A DNA stretch of 64,000 nt, from positions 8,353,281 through 8,417,280 of the forward strand of contig JAJKFL010000042.1 in the NCBI GenBank assembly GCA_021186555.1. The letters run 5' to 3'. Source of the stretch: Reticulitermes speratus. Its lineage: Eukaryota; Arthropoda; Insecta; Blattodea; Rhinotermitidae. The notes beneath the pieces were generated by a model that saw only the letters and a list, made by a program, of their open reading frames with translations, did no database searches and was not told the DNA's origin. This document shows positions 1 through 10,529 of this stretch, piece by piece. Made by a program: the position numbers and the translations under genes. How positions within the stretch are numbered: the stretch's first letter is position 1; every line of letters starts with the position of its first letter.

Positions 1-214
1 CGTATTTCGCCAAGCGAATTACCTAAACGCATTTGCGAACTGCGTTTGTAGTTAAGGCATATGGGCGAAAGCTGTTCTACAAATGAGATCATGCGGGAGT
101 GAAAGCACACATTTCGCCTATACTAACAACCATAGTCTCTTTCACAGAGTGGCAAGAAAGCATAGTTATTGGCCTATAGTTGGGCGGTGAATTCACCCAC
201 CTCCCTAGAATGGC

Positions 215-527
215 GCGGCACGCGGTGGCGCAGTTGTTTGAGGCACTGCGCTACAAGCCGGAAGGTCGCGGGTTCGATTCCCGATGGTGTCATTACAATT
301 TTTCATGGACATAATCCTTCCGGCCGCATTATGGTCCTGGGGTCAACTCAGCCTCTAACATAAATGAGTACCAGGTATACTTCCTGGGGGTAAAGGCGGC
401 CTGTGCATAGGGCTGACAACCTTACCACCTTCATGTGCTGATTGTCTAGAAATCTGGGAGCCTCAACCTCCTGGAACCCTAAGGGCCTGTCCAGGCCTGT
501 AATGCGACTGCTTTACCTTTGCTTTAC
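215..527 (+). mobile_element. SINE-A copy 1, tRNA-derived
   Basis: A tRNA-like head with an A box (GGTGGCGCAGTTG) and a B box (GGTTCGATTCC) is followed by a non-tRNA body and a short CTTTACC-rich 3' end. The same body occurs at 13330, 58934 and 61057. An imperfect 12-bp target duplication (ccctaNaatggc) flanks it at 203-214 and 528-539. Non-autonomous retroposon with an internal pol III promoter. The head is not a real tRNA gene because it is joined to a shared body and lacks a paired acceptor stem. Confidence 0.85.
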
Positions 528-814
528 CCTACAATGGCACATATCAAAATAAGAACAGATGTCCTATATAAAGGTACACATATGAGAGGGCTTGACAGCA
601 AGTGAAAAGTTAGAGCTTCCAAAGACGTGACACAGGTATCAGACGGTAGACTATCTGACATGTACTGATACGGAACTGCGTGAAACGACGGAAATAACAA
701 TTTTTACGGGTTTTGAGGTAATTATACCAAGACTACGCGAAAGCATTAGGAGTATTAAGCTATGCTTACTCTTTCTGACTTGCGAGATTTCAGGCTTCCG
801 CCGGGGCCCATTTC

Positions 815-1025
815 ATGTCTTCGCTCTTCTGGGTTTTTACACAGCGTTGGTTGGTAGTTGTTTACCGAGTGTTAGTAGAGCCTGTTGGTCCCTTCTGAAA
901 AGTTAAACAGTCCAAAAAAGATTGCTTTACCTTTGTGAAGATGGAACCGATAGGAGGTAATGAAACGTCTGTAAACAAATATGAACCAACGCTGTATCAA
1001 GCCCCAGAACAGCGAAGACCTCTTT
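815..1025. repeat. Foldback element with hammerhead-like hairpin (G type)
   Basis: Left arm (cttcgctcttctggg, then acagcgttggtt) is mirrored on the right (ccaacgctgt, then ccccagaacagcgaag). Inside the right half is a GAAGATGG ... GAAACGTC segment. It belongs to the same family as 39016-39247 and the half-copies near 13.2, 20.2, 23.1, 24.2, 24.7, 28.3 and 44.3 kb. No reading frame is present. Confidence 0.6.
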
Positions 1026-1674
1026 CTGACTTGTTTTTTTTTTAGTAAGGAGATGATAAATTGGGATAGATGGAGTGCACTGTGTTGGGGAATAGGGTTT
1101 TAAAGGGCTGTGCGTTGATGGAGACAGGGACTTTTAAAAATGGTAGCTATAACAGTTTTATATTGTGTGTGCGGGGTTAAGGCGACGCTAAACACATTAT
1201 CTTATGCTGTAGTCATACGAGGGATAGAAGAATCAACATGATATACGAGGTACAGCTGAGCAAAAACAAAGGTAGTGTTACTGAGGAGATTTTAAAGATC
1301 CTTCAAGGATGCGTTTTGTTTAAAGAGACGAAATCATGTAATTGCTTCTTTAAAATACGATGGCACTTGGACAGATCATAAATAGCACTGATTATGTTCT
1401 TGCTTAAAGTAGAACACTTCTCCTTATTTATTTTCAGTCTATAAACGACGCTGTCAGTAATTAAGACCTTATAGCATCGAATGACTGGATGGCATTGAGT
1501 AATTAATTAGAAAGTGTCTGGAAGGAATCACTTGGCGAATTAGTTAAAGTACTATCCGGAATTTGCGTGGAGAGACTTGGGAAAGCAGGATAATCGGTGT
1601 CCTAGACGAGAGTATAACTAAGTACCTGACGTCGCAACTGTGCACCAAAGAAGAAATGTCATGTATGTTGTTTA
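1026..1674. other. No recognisable feature
   Basis: AT-rich sequence without a repeat shared elsewhere in the window and without a convincing reading frame. Confidence 0.5.
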
Positions 1675-2191
1675 AGGCGCCTTCGCAAAATTGCGAAAAG
1701 CGACTATCAGCTTCGTCATGTCCGTCCTTGTGTCCGTCCGCATGGAACAACTGGGCTCCCACTAGACGGATTTTCATGAAACTTGTTATTTGAGTATTTT
1801 TCTAAAATATGTCGAGAGAATTCAAGATTCATTAAAATCTGACAAGAGTAACGGGTATTTTACGTGAATACCTACGTACCTTTTTAATAATATCTCGATC
1901 AATTCATCTCAAAATGAGAAATATTTCAGACAGAAGTTATAAGGAAAATCAAAGCACACATTTTATGTTCAATAACGTTTTTTCCTAAAACCGTGCCGTT
2001 TGTAAGATAATGTGGAAAAATATGGTACAGCCAGACAGGCCACAGATGACAATATAATACGGCGCATGCGCTTTGCATGCTGCATAACTAAGGCTACTGA
2101 CACACACTCATAATATGTAATACTTATTGGTTTTCCACGGCAACAATAGTTACGCGAACGCGCCTCAATGTTACGTTTATACGTACATTGC
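1675..2191 (+). mobile_element. MITE-B copy 1
   Basis: Non-autonomous DNA element of about 517 bp. The left end aggcgccttcgcaaaattgc is mirrored by cgcgaacgcgcct near the right, which is followed by a conserved extension ending in acgtacattgc. Shared internal landmarks are a gtccgtccgcatggaac segment and a cggcgcatgcgctttgcatg segment. Five other full or deleted copies occur (2601, 16353, 40591, 51728, 57381) plus a half-copy at 61443. No transposase is present. Confidence 0.8.
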
Positions 2192-2195
2192 AGGT

Positions 2196-2340
2196 CTTGT
2201 GTCCTGGCTCGCACCGCGGGGGCCTTTTTCAGTCCTAGGCCAGTCCATGTGGGATTTATGGTGGAAAAGGTGGCACTAAGATAGGTTAATCTCCAGCTAC
2301 TTAAACTTCCCCCTGTCAGTATCATTCAAACATTGCTCCG
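2196..2340 (+). mobile_element. SINE-I remnant
   Basis: Degraded internal part of the family seen intact at 28495 and 42168: cagtccatgtgggattt, then a gtggcact block and a ccctgtcag block. The tRNA-like head is nearly lost and the 3' end is missing. It directly abuts MITE-B copy 1. Confidence 0.6.
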
Positions 2341-2600
2341 TACTTATTCAACTATCTTGGTAGTTGACGGCGTCGTTAAACTATCCACGATGCCTTCTCT
2401 TATCCAAACGGAAACGAATGTTTTTTTCCAGGGGACAGAAGTAGCCTAGGCTCGAAATTACCAACTGACCTCCATCTAGTGGAGCTATACCTCCACCTCC
2501 TCACAGGTAACCTTGGCGTTATCGTTATTTAAACACATGCAGGACTTCATCCTTACTCTTACAGACATTGCCCTGCAAACATACCATCAAAACAAGACAT

Positions 2601-3119
2601 GCAATGTACGTATAACGTAACACTGAGGTGCGTTCGCGTAACCATTATTGCTGTGTTAAAGCAATAAGTATTACATATGCTGAGTGTGTGTCTGTAGCCT
2701 TAGTTATCCAGCATGCAAAGCGCATGCGCCGTATTATATTGTCATCTGTGGCCTGTCTGGCTGTACCATATTTTTCCACATTATCTCATAAACGGCACGA
2801 TTTTTGGAAAAGTTGTTCATCATAAAGTGTGTGTTTTGATGTTCACTACGGCAGCTGTGTGAAACATTTCTCATTCTAGGAAAAGTTAATCGAGATATTA
2901 TCATAAATGTACATAGGTCTTCGAGTAAAGTGCCCGTTGTTCTTGTCAGATTTTAATGAAACTTGAATTTTCTCGACAGATTTTCGAAAAATACTCAAAT
3001 ATCAAATTTCATGAAAATCTGTTCAGTGGGAGCCGAGTTTTTCCAGGCGGACGGACAGACAGACAGACAGACACGACTGAGCTAATATTCATTTTTCGCA
3101 ATTATACGAAAGGGCCTAA
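2601..3119 (-). mobile_element. MITE-B copy 2 (inverted)
   Basis: Reverse-oriented relative to copy 1, starting gcaatgtacgtataacg and ending near gggcct. It contains the GACA/GACG simple repeat typical of the family. Together with copy 1 it forms an inverted pair about 400 bp apart. The 62-residue frame inside it (2956-3144) is the family's recurring non-genic peptide, not a host protein. Confidence 0.8.
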
Positions 3120-3143
3120 TGAGTCACGCAGTTGTGTTCGTTA

Positions 3144-3211
3144 AGAACGCCCGGCTTATCTCGCCACAGTAAGACAAGTGTCATACTGTGGCGAGATATG
3201 CCGGGCGTTCT
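3144..3211. repeat. Near-perfect hairpin
   Basis: Arms of 28 bp at 3144-3171 and 3184-3211 differ at one position and are separated by a 12-nt loop. The arm contains cgcccggc and tctcgccacagta. It lies just outside the end of MITE-B copy 2 and is not seen elsewhere in the window. Confidence 0.85.
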
Positions 3212-3626
3212 TTCCACAAGAACTGCTGCTTTGCGAACAGAGAATTCAGTATTGTCACAGGCTGTACAAACAGACCTTTGCCGGCATATACCAGCCGCTC
3301 AGTTGAAACTACTTCGCAATAGGATTCTAACCAGCATAATTACTATGCAAATTTACGTGCGTGTATTGTTCTGGATTTACTTGCGATGGCCTGTGACGAG
3401 ACCTCGTGTGTTGGCCGTTAATTATCTTGTGTGACACGTGTTGAACGTCGGGATCACGTGCATTAACAATTGGCCATTACGGTCCAGTCAGTGAGTAGTT
3501 CTGCTGGACACCGACATTTGTCTTCGTGTGCATTTTATAACCGTCGTTTTGGGGCAAGAGCGAGCGCGGACCTAAACACATGATTTAATCTGAAGAATAA
3601 GGCCTATAACGCAGAACGGAGTTTGC
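3212..3626. other. No recognisable feature
   Basis: Unique-looking sequence between the hairpin and the LINE-P insertion. The 100-residue frame across the hairpin (3132-3434) has no recognisable motif. Confidence 0.45.
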
Positions 3627-3634
3627 CAGTATTT

Positions 3635-4382
3635 CATTCATTCATCCTGTAGTCTGTCTTACGACAGATCCGTAGCCTCTTCATCCTGTAGTCTGTCTTA
3701 CGACAGATTCGTAGCCTCTTCATCCTGTAGTCTGTCTTACGACAGATCCGTAGCCTCTTCATTCTGCAGTCTGTCTTACGACAGATCCGTAGCCTCTTCA
3801 TCCTGTAGTCTGTCTTACGACAGATCCGTAGCCTCTTTATTCTGCAGTCTGTCTTACGACAGATCCGTAGCCTCTTCATCCTGTAGTCTGTCTTACGACA
3901 GGTCCGTAGCCACTTCATCCTGTAGTCTGTCTTACGACAGATCCGTAGCCTCTTCATCCTGTAGTCTGTCTTACGACAGATCCGTAGCCTGTTCATTCTG
4001 CAGTCTGTCTTACGACAGGTCCGTAGCCACTTCCAAAGCGAGTTCTCCATTGCGTGCGATCTAATGCTTTCTCTTTCAATATCCAGTATCTTCTCTTTTC
4101 CTTAAGGTCATCCAGTAGCTGCTTAAGTCTTCTCCCTCGTCTTCCCGTCATTTCTATCCTTCCCTCTAACTTTCCTTCAATCACGTGTTTCAGAAGGCAG
4201 TTTCTACGCAAGATGTGACCAATCCAGTTAGCCTTTCTTCTTTTTATTGTATGTACGATATTCCTCTCCTCCTTGACTCTATGTAATACTTCTTCATTTC
4301 TCACACGATCGGTCCAACTGATCTTCTCCATTCTTCTCCAGCACCACATTTCAAAACTTTCCAGATACTTCTGATCCATGGT
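3635..4382 (-). pseudogene. LINE-P copy 1, 5'-truncated ORF2 tail with expanded 3' end
   Basis: C-terminal part of a non-LTR retrotransposon endonuclease/reverse-transcriptase protein, after the RT domain. On the minus strand it carries ESFEMWCWRRMEKISW and ANWIGHILRRN before a basic tail. It parallels the longer copy at 7017-7988 almost residue for residue. The insertion is bounded by an 8-bp target duplication (cagtattt, 3627-3634 and 4383-4390). Its 3'-terminal 39 bp are multiplied ten times. The upstream RT and endonuclease are absent, so it is dead on arrival. Confidence 0.85.
3642..4031 (-). repeat. 39-bp x10 tandem array from LINE 3' terminus
   Basis: Ten 39-bp units, each containing gtagtctgtcttacgacag. 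The unit is the last 39 bp of LINE-P (compare the single unit at 7020-7058), and the array is in frame with the ORF2 C-terminus, giving a 13-residue repeat. It lies inside the target duplication of the insertion. The 138-residue frame across it is a product of the repeat. Confidence 0.9.
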
Positions 4383-4390
4383 CAGTATTT

Positions 4391-4880
4391 GCCGCTGTAC
4401 GTAATTTCCAGTGTTTTAAGGCACGTCTCTTCGTTACAAACGTGTCCGTCTCTCTGTGACAGCACAACGTTGACACATCTTTGTGTAGTGTCGAGCGCTA
4501 CAGGCAGTGTTCATACTGGGGCATAGCTTACGGTTGACGGGAGAAGCTAACATATCTCTCGCGTCACAGTCGACGGTAGGGTGCAGTGATCCGATACATG
4601 AGCTTGATAAAGCATGACATTGTCGCTAGGTCATCAGACAAGGTTTAGAGTCAACGGAAGGATGCGTCGGCCAGTATAACATTTATATGCCTGTAAAAAT
4701 GCAAGGTCCCCGTTTCTTCTTACCTAGCCTTACGTCATGTGCGAATCCTACAGGGTTCCATATCTTGCCGGATGTAACGACAAACTACGCAGCTGGACAT
4801 GCTTGTAAAAGCGATCTAGTCTGGACTGTTTCATATAAAGAAACCCCCTTTATTTAAACATAGCATATCTTAACACGTGG
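4391..4880. other. No recognisable feature
   Basis: No shared repeat or coding signal recognised. Confidence 0.45.
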
Positions 4881-5156
4881 CCCGGGATAGCGTAGACGGT
4901 ATAGCGACTTGCTACGAGCTGGACGGTCCGGGGATGAATCCCGGTGGGGGCGAGATTTTCAGCACCCGTCCAGACCGACCCTGGGGCCCAACCAGCCTCC
5001 TGTACAATGGGTACAGTGTCATTCCCGGGGGTAAAGCGGCCGGGGCGTGGCGTTGACCACCCACCCCCATCTAGCGCCGAGGTTAAAGAAAGAGTATAGC
5101 TATACCTCTACTCCCTCTCTGGGTCTTTATGGCCTGTTCTATGTTGGACTTTACCT
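4881..5156 (+). mobile_element. SINE-C copy 1, tRNA-derived
   Basis: Head ccgggatagcgtagacggta with a B-box-like ggatgaatccc, then the family body: cctggggcccaaccagcctc, cccgggggtaaagcggcc, ccatctagcgccgaggtta and a ctttatggcc 3' block. The same body recurs at 9820, 23818, 26535, 30917, 33627, 56083 and 61015. Target duplication not clear. Confidence 0.8.
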
Positions 5157-5287
5157 TCATATTTACACTGAATTGCTCTGTCTTTTAAATGAATTTGTTT
5201 CAACGGTAAACGGATATATTGATTTTATCAGAATAAAGTGTTTTGTTATAAATTTTATTACCAACCACTGCACAACAATTCTTTTTG

Positions 5288-5330
5288 CTCCTACATGTTT
5301 CGGCTATCCGTCGTAGCCATCATCAGGGAG
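5288..5330 (-). ncRNA. Hammerhead-like motif in FB1 left arm
   Basis: Minus strand reads helix I CTCC, core CTGATGA, an extra T, helix II GGCTA/TAGCC, GAAAC, then ATGTA and the helix I partner GGAG. Core order and pairing match a type I hammerhead with a very short helix III. The extra base before helix II and the 2-nt helix III loop are departures, so activity is uncertain. Confidence 0.4.
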
Positions 5331-5565
5331 TCATTTTTCACAGATATGCGCAGCGTATAGTATTTTCAGTGAATGGTACAGAACTGTTTCTCATGGAATG
5401 AACATGGGATACCATAGCCTGGGGTCTCCACCCTACGAAAATAGAAGTTATTTGTAAGAGAGATGTTTGGAGACAGACTTTTATATTTTATAAGTTAACA
5501 CACTATATTTAAATATAATACATATAAATTAAACTGTATATATTTATTGGTACTATGTAGCAATT

Positions 5566-5828
5566 TTTTTTCCATTGGCTCGACAGCCCCTTGGGGGCCT
5601 AGGCCGCCTCATTTTTCGAGGCTTCACGATCACACACTTTTTAGACACACCACACTCGGTATGACTCCTCTGGACAAGTGACCAGCCCGTCGCAGAGACC
5701 TCTACCTGACAACACACAACACTCACAAGAGACAGACATCCATGCCACCGGCGGGATTCGAACCCACAATCCCAGTAAGCGAGCGGCCGTAGACCCACGC
5801 CTTAGACCTCGCGGCCACTGGGATCGGC
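5566..5828 (-). mobile_element. SINE-D copy 1, tRNA-derived
   Basis: On the minus strand a tRNA-like head (AGTGGCCGC... A box, GGTTCGAATCC B box) precedes the short D1 body with gtctgtctcttgtgag and a gaggcggcctaggccccc 3' block. An 11-of-12 target duplication (tatRtagcaatt) lies at 5554-5565 and 5829-5840. Inserted inside foldback FB1. Confidence 0.85.
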
Positions 5829-5914
5829 TATATAGCAATTACTGATGTAAATAATTAATGAACATATCACCATGCATTGACATACTGTAAGTTGCGCACG
5901 TCTGTGAAAAATGA

Positions 5915-5957
5915 CTCCCTGATAATGGCTACGATGGTTAGCCGAAACACGTAGTAG
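5915..5957 (+). ncRNA. Decayed hammerhead-like motif in FB1 right arm
   Basis: Counterpart of 5288-5330. Helix II GGCTA/TAGCC and GAAAC are kept, but the first core box reads CTGATAA and the helix I partner is changed, so it is probably inactive. Confidence 0.3.
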
Positions 5958-6127
5958 TAAATAGAATTGTTGTGCAATGGTTGGTAATGAAATATATATG
6001 TAAAGCAACTGCACGGAATATGTGTAATATTAAGCAAAGTGTTTTCCGTTGAATTTTAAGCCATTATTTCACTGCTAATTTTATCTAGTCACACTCATTC
6101 GAGATATAATTTCATCTATGATATATC

Positions 6128-6312
6128 CAGTCGAACTCGGTTATAACGTCACGAAAGGGACTGAATATTTTGTGTCGTTATAAACGAGTGTTGTTATTAC
6201 CGAGGAGCATAATGTTATGGTTAACAGTGACGAATTAATTGGTACCACAGAATATTTGACGCTGTAGACGAGGTGTTGCATAAACCGATGTCGTTATAAC
6301 CGGGTTCGACTG
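6128..6312. mobile_element. 185-bp MITE with CAGTCGAAC termini
   Basis: Left end cagtcgaactcggttataac and right end (reverse complement) cagtcgaacccggttataac differ at one base. AT-rich interior with no reading frame. The superfamily cannot be fixed from one copy, and the flanks do not show a clear duplication. Confidence 0.7.
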
Positions 6313-7005
6313 CATATTCTGTTGTCCCGGCTACGCTGATGCATGTAATCATTATCACGTGTTACAGTCGATGTTTTCACATAACGCGCACCACCAACAA
6401 CACCCGCCCCCGTCGACCCCACATTTGAATATTTTCACTTCTTTTAAACATTTTCTGGCTCGTGTATTGAATTGATATTCTTCTATAAGCGTAATTTGTT
6501 TTACGTTTTAAGACATGAGTCGCGAAGCAGACTGGTGTTATACCTTTTTGTAAATTTCCTCAACTTTAAATCTCCTCGGTATTCTAATCAAGAAGATATG
6601 GATACGCAGCTTTGGGAAATGTATGATTTGATGTTGAAAAAGCGTCATAGGACAGATTTATCTGCAGTGTTACACACTTATTCACTTATCTGTCACCGAC
6701 GCTATAGAAACTAAAATTTACATAGTCTTATCTGTCTGTCTGTGTATTTTAGTGCAGCTCATGGAAGGAATTCCCACACATTGTGTCCCCTTACAGGGTT
6801 TATATGTTGAAGAAATATCCACGCGGACGCATGACTGGTTATAAAACCATTTTCATCCCTCTGCCACATTTGTTGTTCTCAAGGAACCACCTCCACCAAC
6901 TCAAAAATACAACACGAAGGGTGTATGAAACAAACAACTGACATATAGTTGGGTGTAGGTTAAGTTGACCAAGGTTAGTACCTGTCTGCGAAAAAAAAAA
7001 TGTTT
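6313..7005. other. No recognisable feature
   Basis: The 80-residue frame at 6472-6714 has no recognisable motif. Nothing shared with other parts of the window. Confidence 0.45.
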
Positions 7006-7016
7006 GTGAAATGTCT

Positions 7017-7988
7017 CATTCATTCTGTAGTCTGTCTTACGACAGGTCCGTAGCCTCTTCCAAAGCGAGTTCTCCACAGGGTGCGATCTAGTGCTTCCTC
7101 TTTCAATTTCCAGTATCTTTTCTTTTCCTTAAGGTCATCCAGTAGCTGCTTACGTCTTCTCCCTCGTCGTCCCGTCATTTCTATCCTTCCTTCTAACTTT
7201 CCTTCAATCACGTGTTTCAGAAGACAGTTTCTACGCAAGATGTGACCAATCCAGTTAGCCTTCCTTCTTTTTATTGTATGTACGATATTCCTCTCCTCCT
7301 TGACTCTGTGTAATACTTCTTCATTTCTCACACGATCGGTCCAACTGATCTTCTCCATTCTTCTCCAGCACCACATTTCAAAACTTTCCAGATACTTCTG
7401 ATCTACTTTCCGAAGTGTCCACGTTTCAGCACCATACAAAGTTATGCTCCAAATGTAGCACTTTACTAGTTTCTTCCTTAAATTTAATTCCAGTTTGCTG
7501 GTGAAAAGATTTTTCTTCTTGTTGAATGCTGTTTTTGCCATGGCAATTCTGGATTTAATTTCACGTGTACACCTTGCATCACTTGTTATCATGCTACCCA
7601 AATAATTGAAATATTCCACATTCTCCAATTGTTTCTGATCTATCATAATTTTCATTGGGGATGGTTGCCTTGAGATTTTCATTACTTTAGTTTTTCCCAC
7701 ATTCATTTCCATTCCATAGCGTCTTCCAATTTCAATCAGTCTATCAATCATGCCCTGTAGCACCTTTTCTTCCCTAGCCAGTAGCACAAGGTCATCTGCA
7801 TATTTCACAGTGCGAATTACTTGTCCTCCTATTTTGAAGTCTCCAAACCCTTCAAGAGCTTCCTTGGTAAGGTACTCGCTGTATAAGTTGAACAGAATCG
7901 GTGACAAGCAGCAACCTTGTCTAACTCCTCTTCCAATCTTCACACTTCTCGTCTCCCCTTGGTCCAGTCGTATTTTGACACTCTGTTC
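7017..7988 (-). pseudogene. LINE-P copy 2: RT C-terminal half and tail of ORF2
   Basis: The minus-strand frame is open for the whole insertion (307 residues from the first ATG at 7943, and about 15 residues further upstream). It begins inside the reverse transcriptase: GVRQGCCLSPILFN at residues 6-19, the catalytic YADD at 48-51 and an FNYLGSMIT motif. It continues into the post-RT region with WCWRRMEKISW and ends VVRQTTE. An exact 11-bp target duplication, gtgaaatgtct, lies at 7006-7016 and 7989-7999. The element is 5'-truncated inside the RT domain and ends in an aatgaatg tail rather than poly(A). With no stop or frameshift across 972 bp it looks like the youngest truncated LINE here. The family makes cDNA by target-primed reverse transcription, but this copy cannot, because the endonuclease and RT fingers are missing. 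Confidence 0.92.
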
Positions 7989-7999
7989 GTGAAATGTCT

Positions 8000-8676
8000 A
8001 AGGTGAAAAAAATGAAAAGAAAACTGAGCATAAAATTAAATGCACCAATATTTTGTGTATGAAATATCTGTGTACAAGGAATAAATTACGAGATGCAATG
8101 TTGGTGGACCACCGACTGTTTGCTAAAGGTGCTGGCAGCAAGGGGAAGAGTACATTTTTCGTATCCACTGTATTTTTCATTGCTGTCAGCTTCAGCTGTG
8201 AAGTAAATTGAAACTGTCTTCTCTGTGTTTTGTCTCTGTCGTTTCGCTTGTGGCCCGAATACCTGAAATTTACTGCGTTGTAACTTGGAATGCCGTCGAA
8301 GAAAGTGATGATACAGTGGTCAATGTACGGAGCACTCTCTTTCGTACCACTAATGTGGCCTGGTGCTTTTATGTGAGAGAAGTCGTCGAAAACTCCACTT
8401 AGAAATGAAATAATTGGACTGCAACACTCTGGTGAATTTCTTACTGTCTTAACTTGAGGCAGAATAAAAAAAAAGTTACATTTAAAACAGAGTCAAGTGT
8501 TACAAACATGATTGATGAGCAATTTGAAATTTCGCTCATTTACAGTCTCATGTACACTACAATGAAATTTGCAACATATTTTCTTCACGCACAGTTATAC
8601 GACGTTTTAATTTGTGTATTGCTTAACGACGTATCCCGTAGCGCAGATTACAATGGTGAATGATAATTAAATAATT
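8000..8676. other. No recognisable feature
   Basis: Small frames at 7998-8180, 8208-8402 and 8454-8663 have no recognisable motifs and no shared repeat. Confidence 0.45.
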
Positions 8677-9105
8677 AACTAACTCCGTGGAGCAGAATCC
8701 TTCTTGGAAAGCTGATAGTTCCTCAGCTATTCAAGAATTTACCCACATTTTATGGAACCCGAAAGTTCATTACCTCGCCATTTGTGCATATCATGATCCA
8801 GATCAATCCAGTATACGCCCTTCCAACAGATTTTTTTAAGATCCCTTTTAAATTATTCTTACCATCTACGTCTAGGTCTTCCATGTCGTTCTTTCTGTCA
8901 GGTTTCCCTCGTTTCCGTCGGATTTCTAAGCCAAAGCCTTATACGAACCCTAACTCCCCCAATACGTGCCACATGCCACACCCGGATAATCTTTGGTGAG
9001 GGGTGCAGATCATGAAGCTGCTCATTATGGAGTCTTCTCCATTCCCCTGTTACCTTGTCCGTCTTGCTATTGTCGAACGCCCTCAGCCTAGTTCCTCCGT
9101 CAATG
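8677..9105 (-). pseudogene. LINE-W copy 1, 3' end of ORF2
   Basis: The minus strand gives WRRLHNEQLHDLHPSPKIIRV and then decayed sequence matching GRP...WEDNIK...WIDL of the family, ending in the 3' block that includes agcttctcaagaaggattctg. LINE-W is a second non-LTR family, distinct from LINE-P, represented here only by ends. Frameshifts and stops are present. Confidence 0.75.
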
Positions 9106-9815
9106 TGAGGGAACAAGTTGCACCACCATATAAAAACTGTAGTGTCGAATGGGATAATAATTAGTATGTAATGAATGGAAAAATGTGTGGAAGGAAGCAG
9201 TATTCTCTTCACATAATATCAACTTTAATATCGGTGTTTGCCCAATGTACGAGTATCTGAGGAAAACCACTAAAACTCTCACTTAGGAGAGTCTTTTGTC
9301 AATATTTGAAAGAGTAGTTCCGCGAAAGTGAACCAAAGTGCTAACGCGACGGTAGGTGGGACTGTGCAAGTTCTGAGTCATACGAAAGGTCAAAAGTAAT
9401 GTTACATGCATTGTATGACTCAGTTTTATTTCTCTGTACATAAGACGTCGCGTCGCTAAGCGTCGCTGTGTAACAGGTAGCAAACTTGCTTTCTATCCTG
9501 ATTGTTCTGGTTTCGAACCCCACCTCGGAGATAATTTATCTTAACCGACTGTTGTCATGGGATTTCTTTCACAAAAATGACGGTGCAGTACCATTAAGTA
9601 GACAGTGAAATACAACTAATTTAGTTTCTTTGGTTTTTACATTTGCGATTGCTTATTAATTACCACTAAAATGAATGAGGAATTATTTCAGTTTGTCTTC
9701 TGCTGTTTATACAATAGCAGGATGAGCTCGGAAAATGTAACAGCAATCCGGGAAATGCTAAGTTTAAATTGGACTTCAATTGGAAAAAAAGAAAAAAAAA
9801 CACTTGGAAGACATA
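9106..9815. other. No clear feature; one B-box-like patch
   Basis: At 9508-9530 ctggtttcgaaccccacctc resembles a tRNA T-arm, possibly a SINE remnant, but no family body is recognised. Otherwise nothing seen. Confidence 0.35.
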
Positions 9816-9819
9816 TAGA

Positions 9820-10110
9820 GTGGATAATAACGTAGTAGCTATAATGACTAGGCTACAGGCGGGACACCCCAGGAATCGTGGGTCGATTCCCAGCCGGAGA
9901 ACCATAATTTTCCGACAAACCGTCTCTGAGGCCCACCCATTTCCCTTCTCATTGGGTACAGAGCGCTTTTTCTCCGGGAGTAGAGTGGCCGGAGCATTAA
10001 GCTGACCACTGACCCTCATGTAGGTTGAAGGTTAAGAATGACTGGAGCCATACCTCCACCATCCCATATGCCTTCATGGCGTTAACAAGGCCAATTTTAC
10101 CTTCAAATAA
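9820..10110 (+). mobile_element. SINE-C copy 2
   Basis: Head ataacgtagtagctataatg with B box gggtcgattccc, then the family body (ctgaggcccaccc, tctccgggagtagagtggcc) and the 3' block atgccttcatggcgttaac. Diverged from copy 1. The poly-A tract at 9783-9800 lies just upstream and is not its tail. Confidence 0.7.
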
Positions 10111-10446
10111 AAACACGTAACATGATAATGTGCACTGTGTTCGACAGTGTCTTAGCTTTCATATCAATGCGATAGTGAATAATCCCAGTTTATTGAAGGA
10201 AAGTGATTGTTTTATTTATAGTTTATTCATTAACACTGTCAGTAATTGAGACTATAGGCCTGTCGTTTAAGGTACAGCCTCAACACTTGCCTGGAGGAAC
10301 TGAGTAACACCACGAAAAACATGTGGAATTATAATTCGTGGCCCAGCCGCGAATAATGCCTGCTACCATTCGGTAAGAATATTTTGTCTTTCTGTTTCCT
10401 TTCTAAAAATGTGAAGACAAAAATATACAGAACTATAATTTTTCTT

Positions 10447-10529
10447 GCCGATCCCATTGGCCGCGCGGTCTAAGGCGTGGGTCTGCGGCCGCTTACTTGC
10501 TGGGATTGTGGGTTCGAATCCCGCCTAGG
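10447..10529 (+). mobile_element. SINE-D tRNA-like head without body
   Basis: Complete SINE-D head (gccgatcccattggccgcg to gggttcgaatcccgcc), then an abrupt switch into LINE-W sequence instead of either D body. See the chimera finding. Confidence 0.75.

Larger units (their letters stand above)
5247..5993. repeat. Foldback element FB1, split by SINE-D
   Basis: Arms of about 100 bp (5247-5345 and 5893-5993) are inverted copies: attaccaaccactgcacaac on the left against gttgtgcaatggttggtaat on the right. Each arm carries a hammerhead-like hairpin. The centre holds a SINE-D copy (5566-5828). No protein is encoded. Confidence 0.75.

Noticed and set aside
3634-4050. 138-residue repetitive frame
   Set aside because: It is the 39-bp LINE tail array translated in frame (39 = 13 codons); no independent gene signal.
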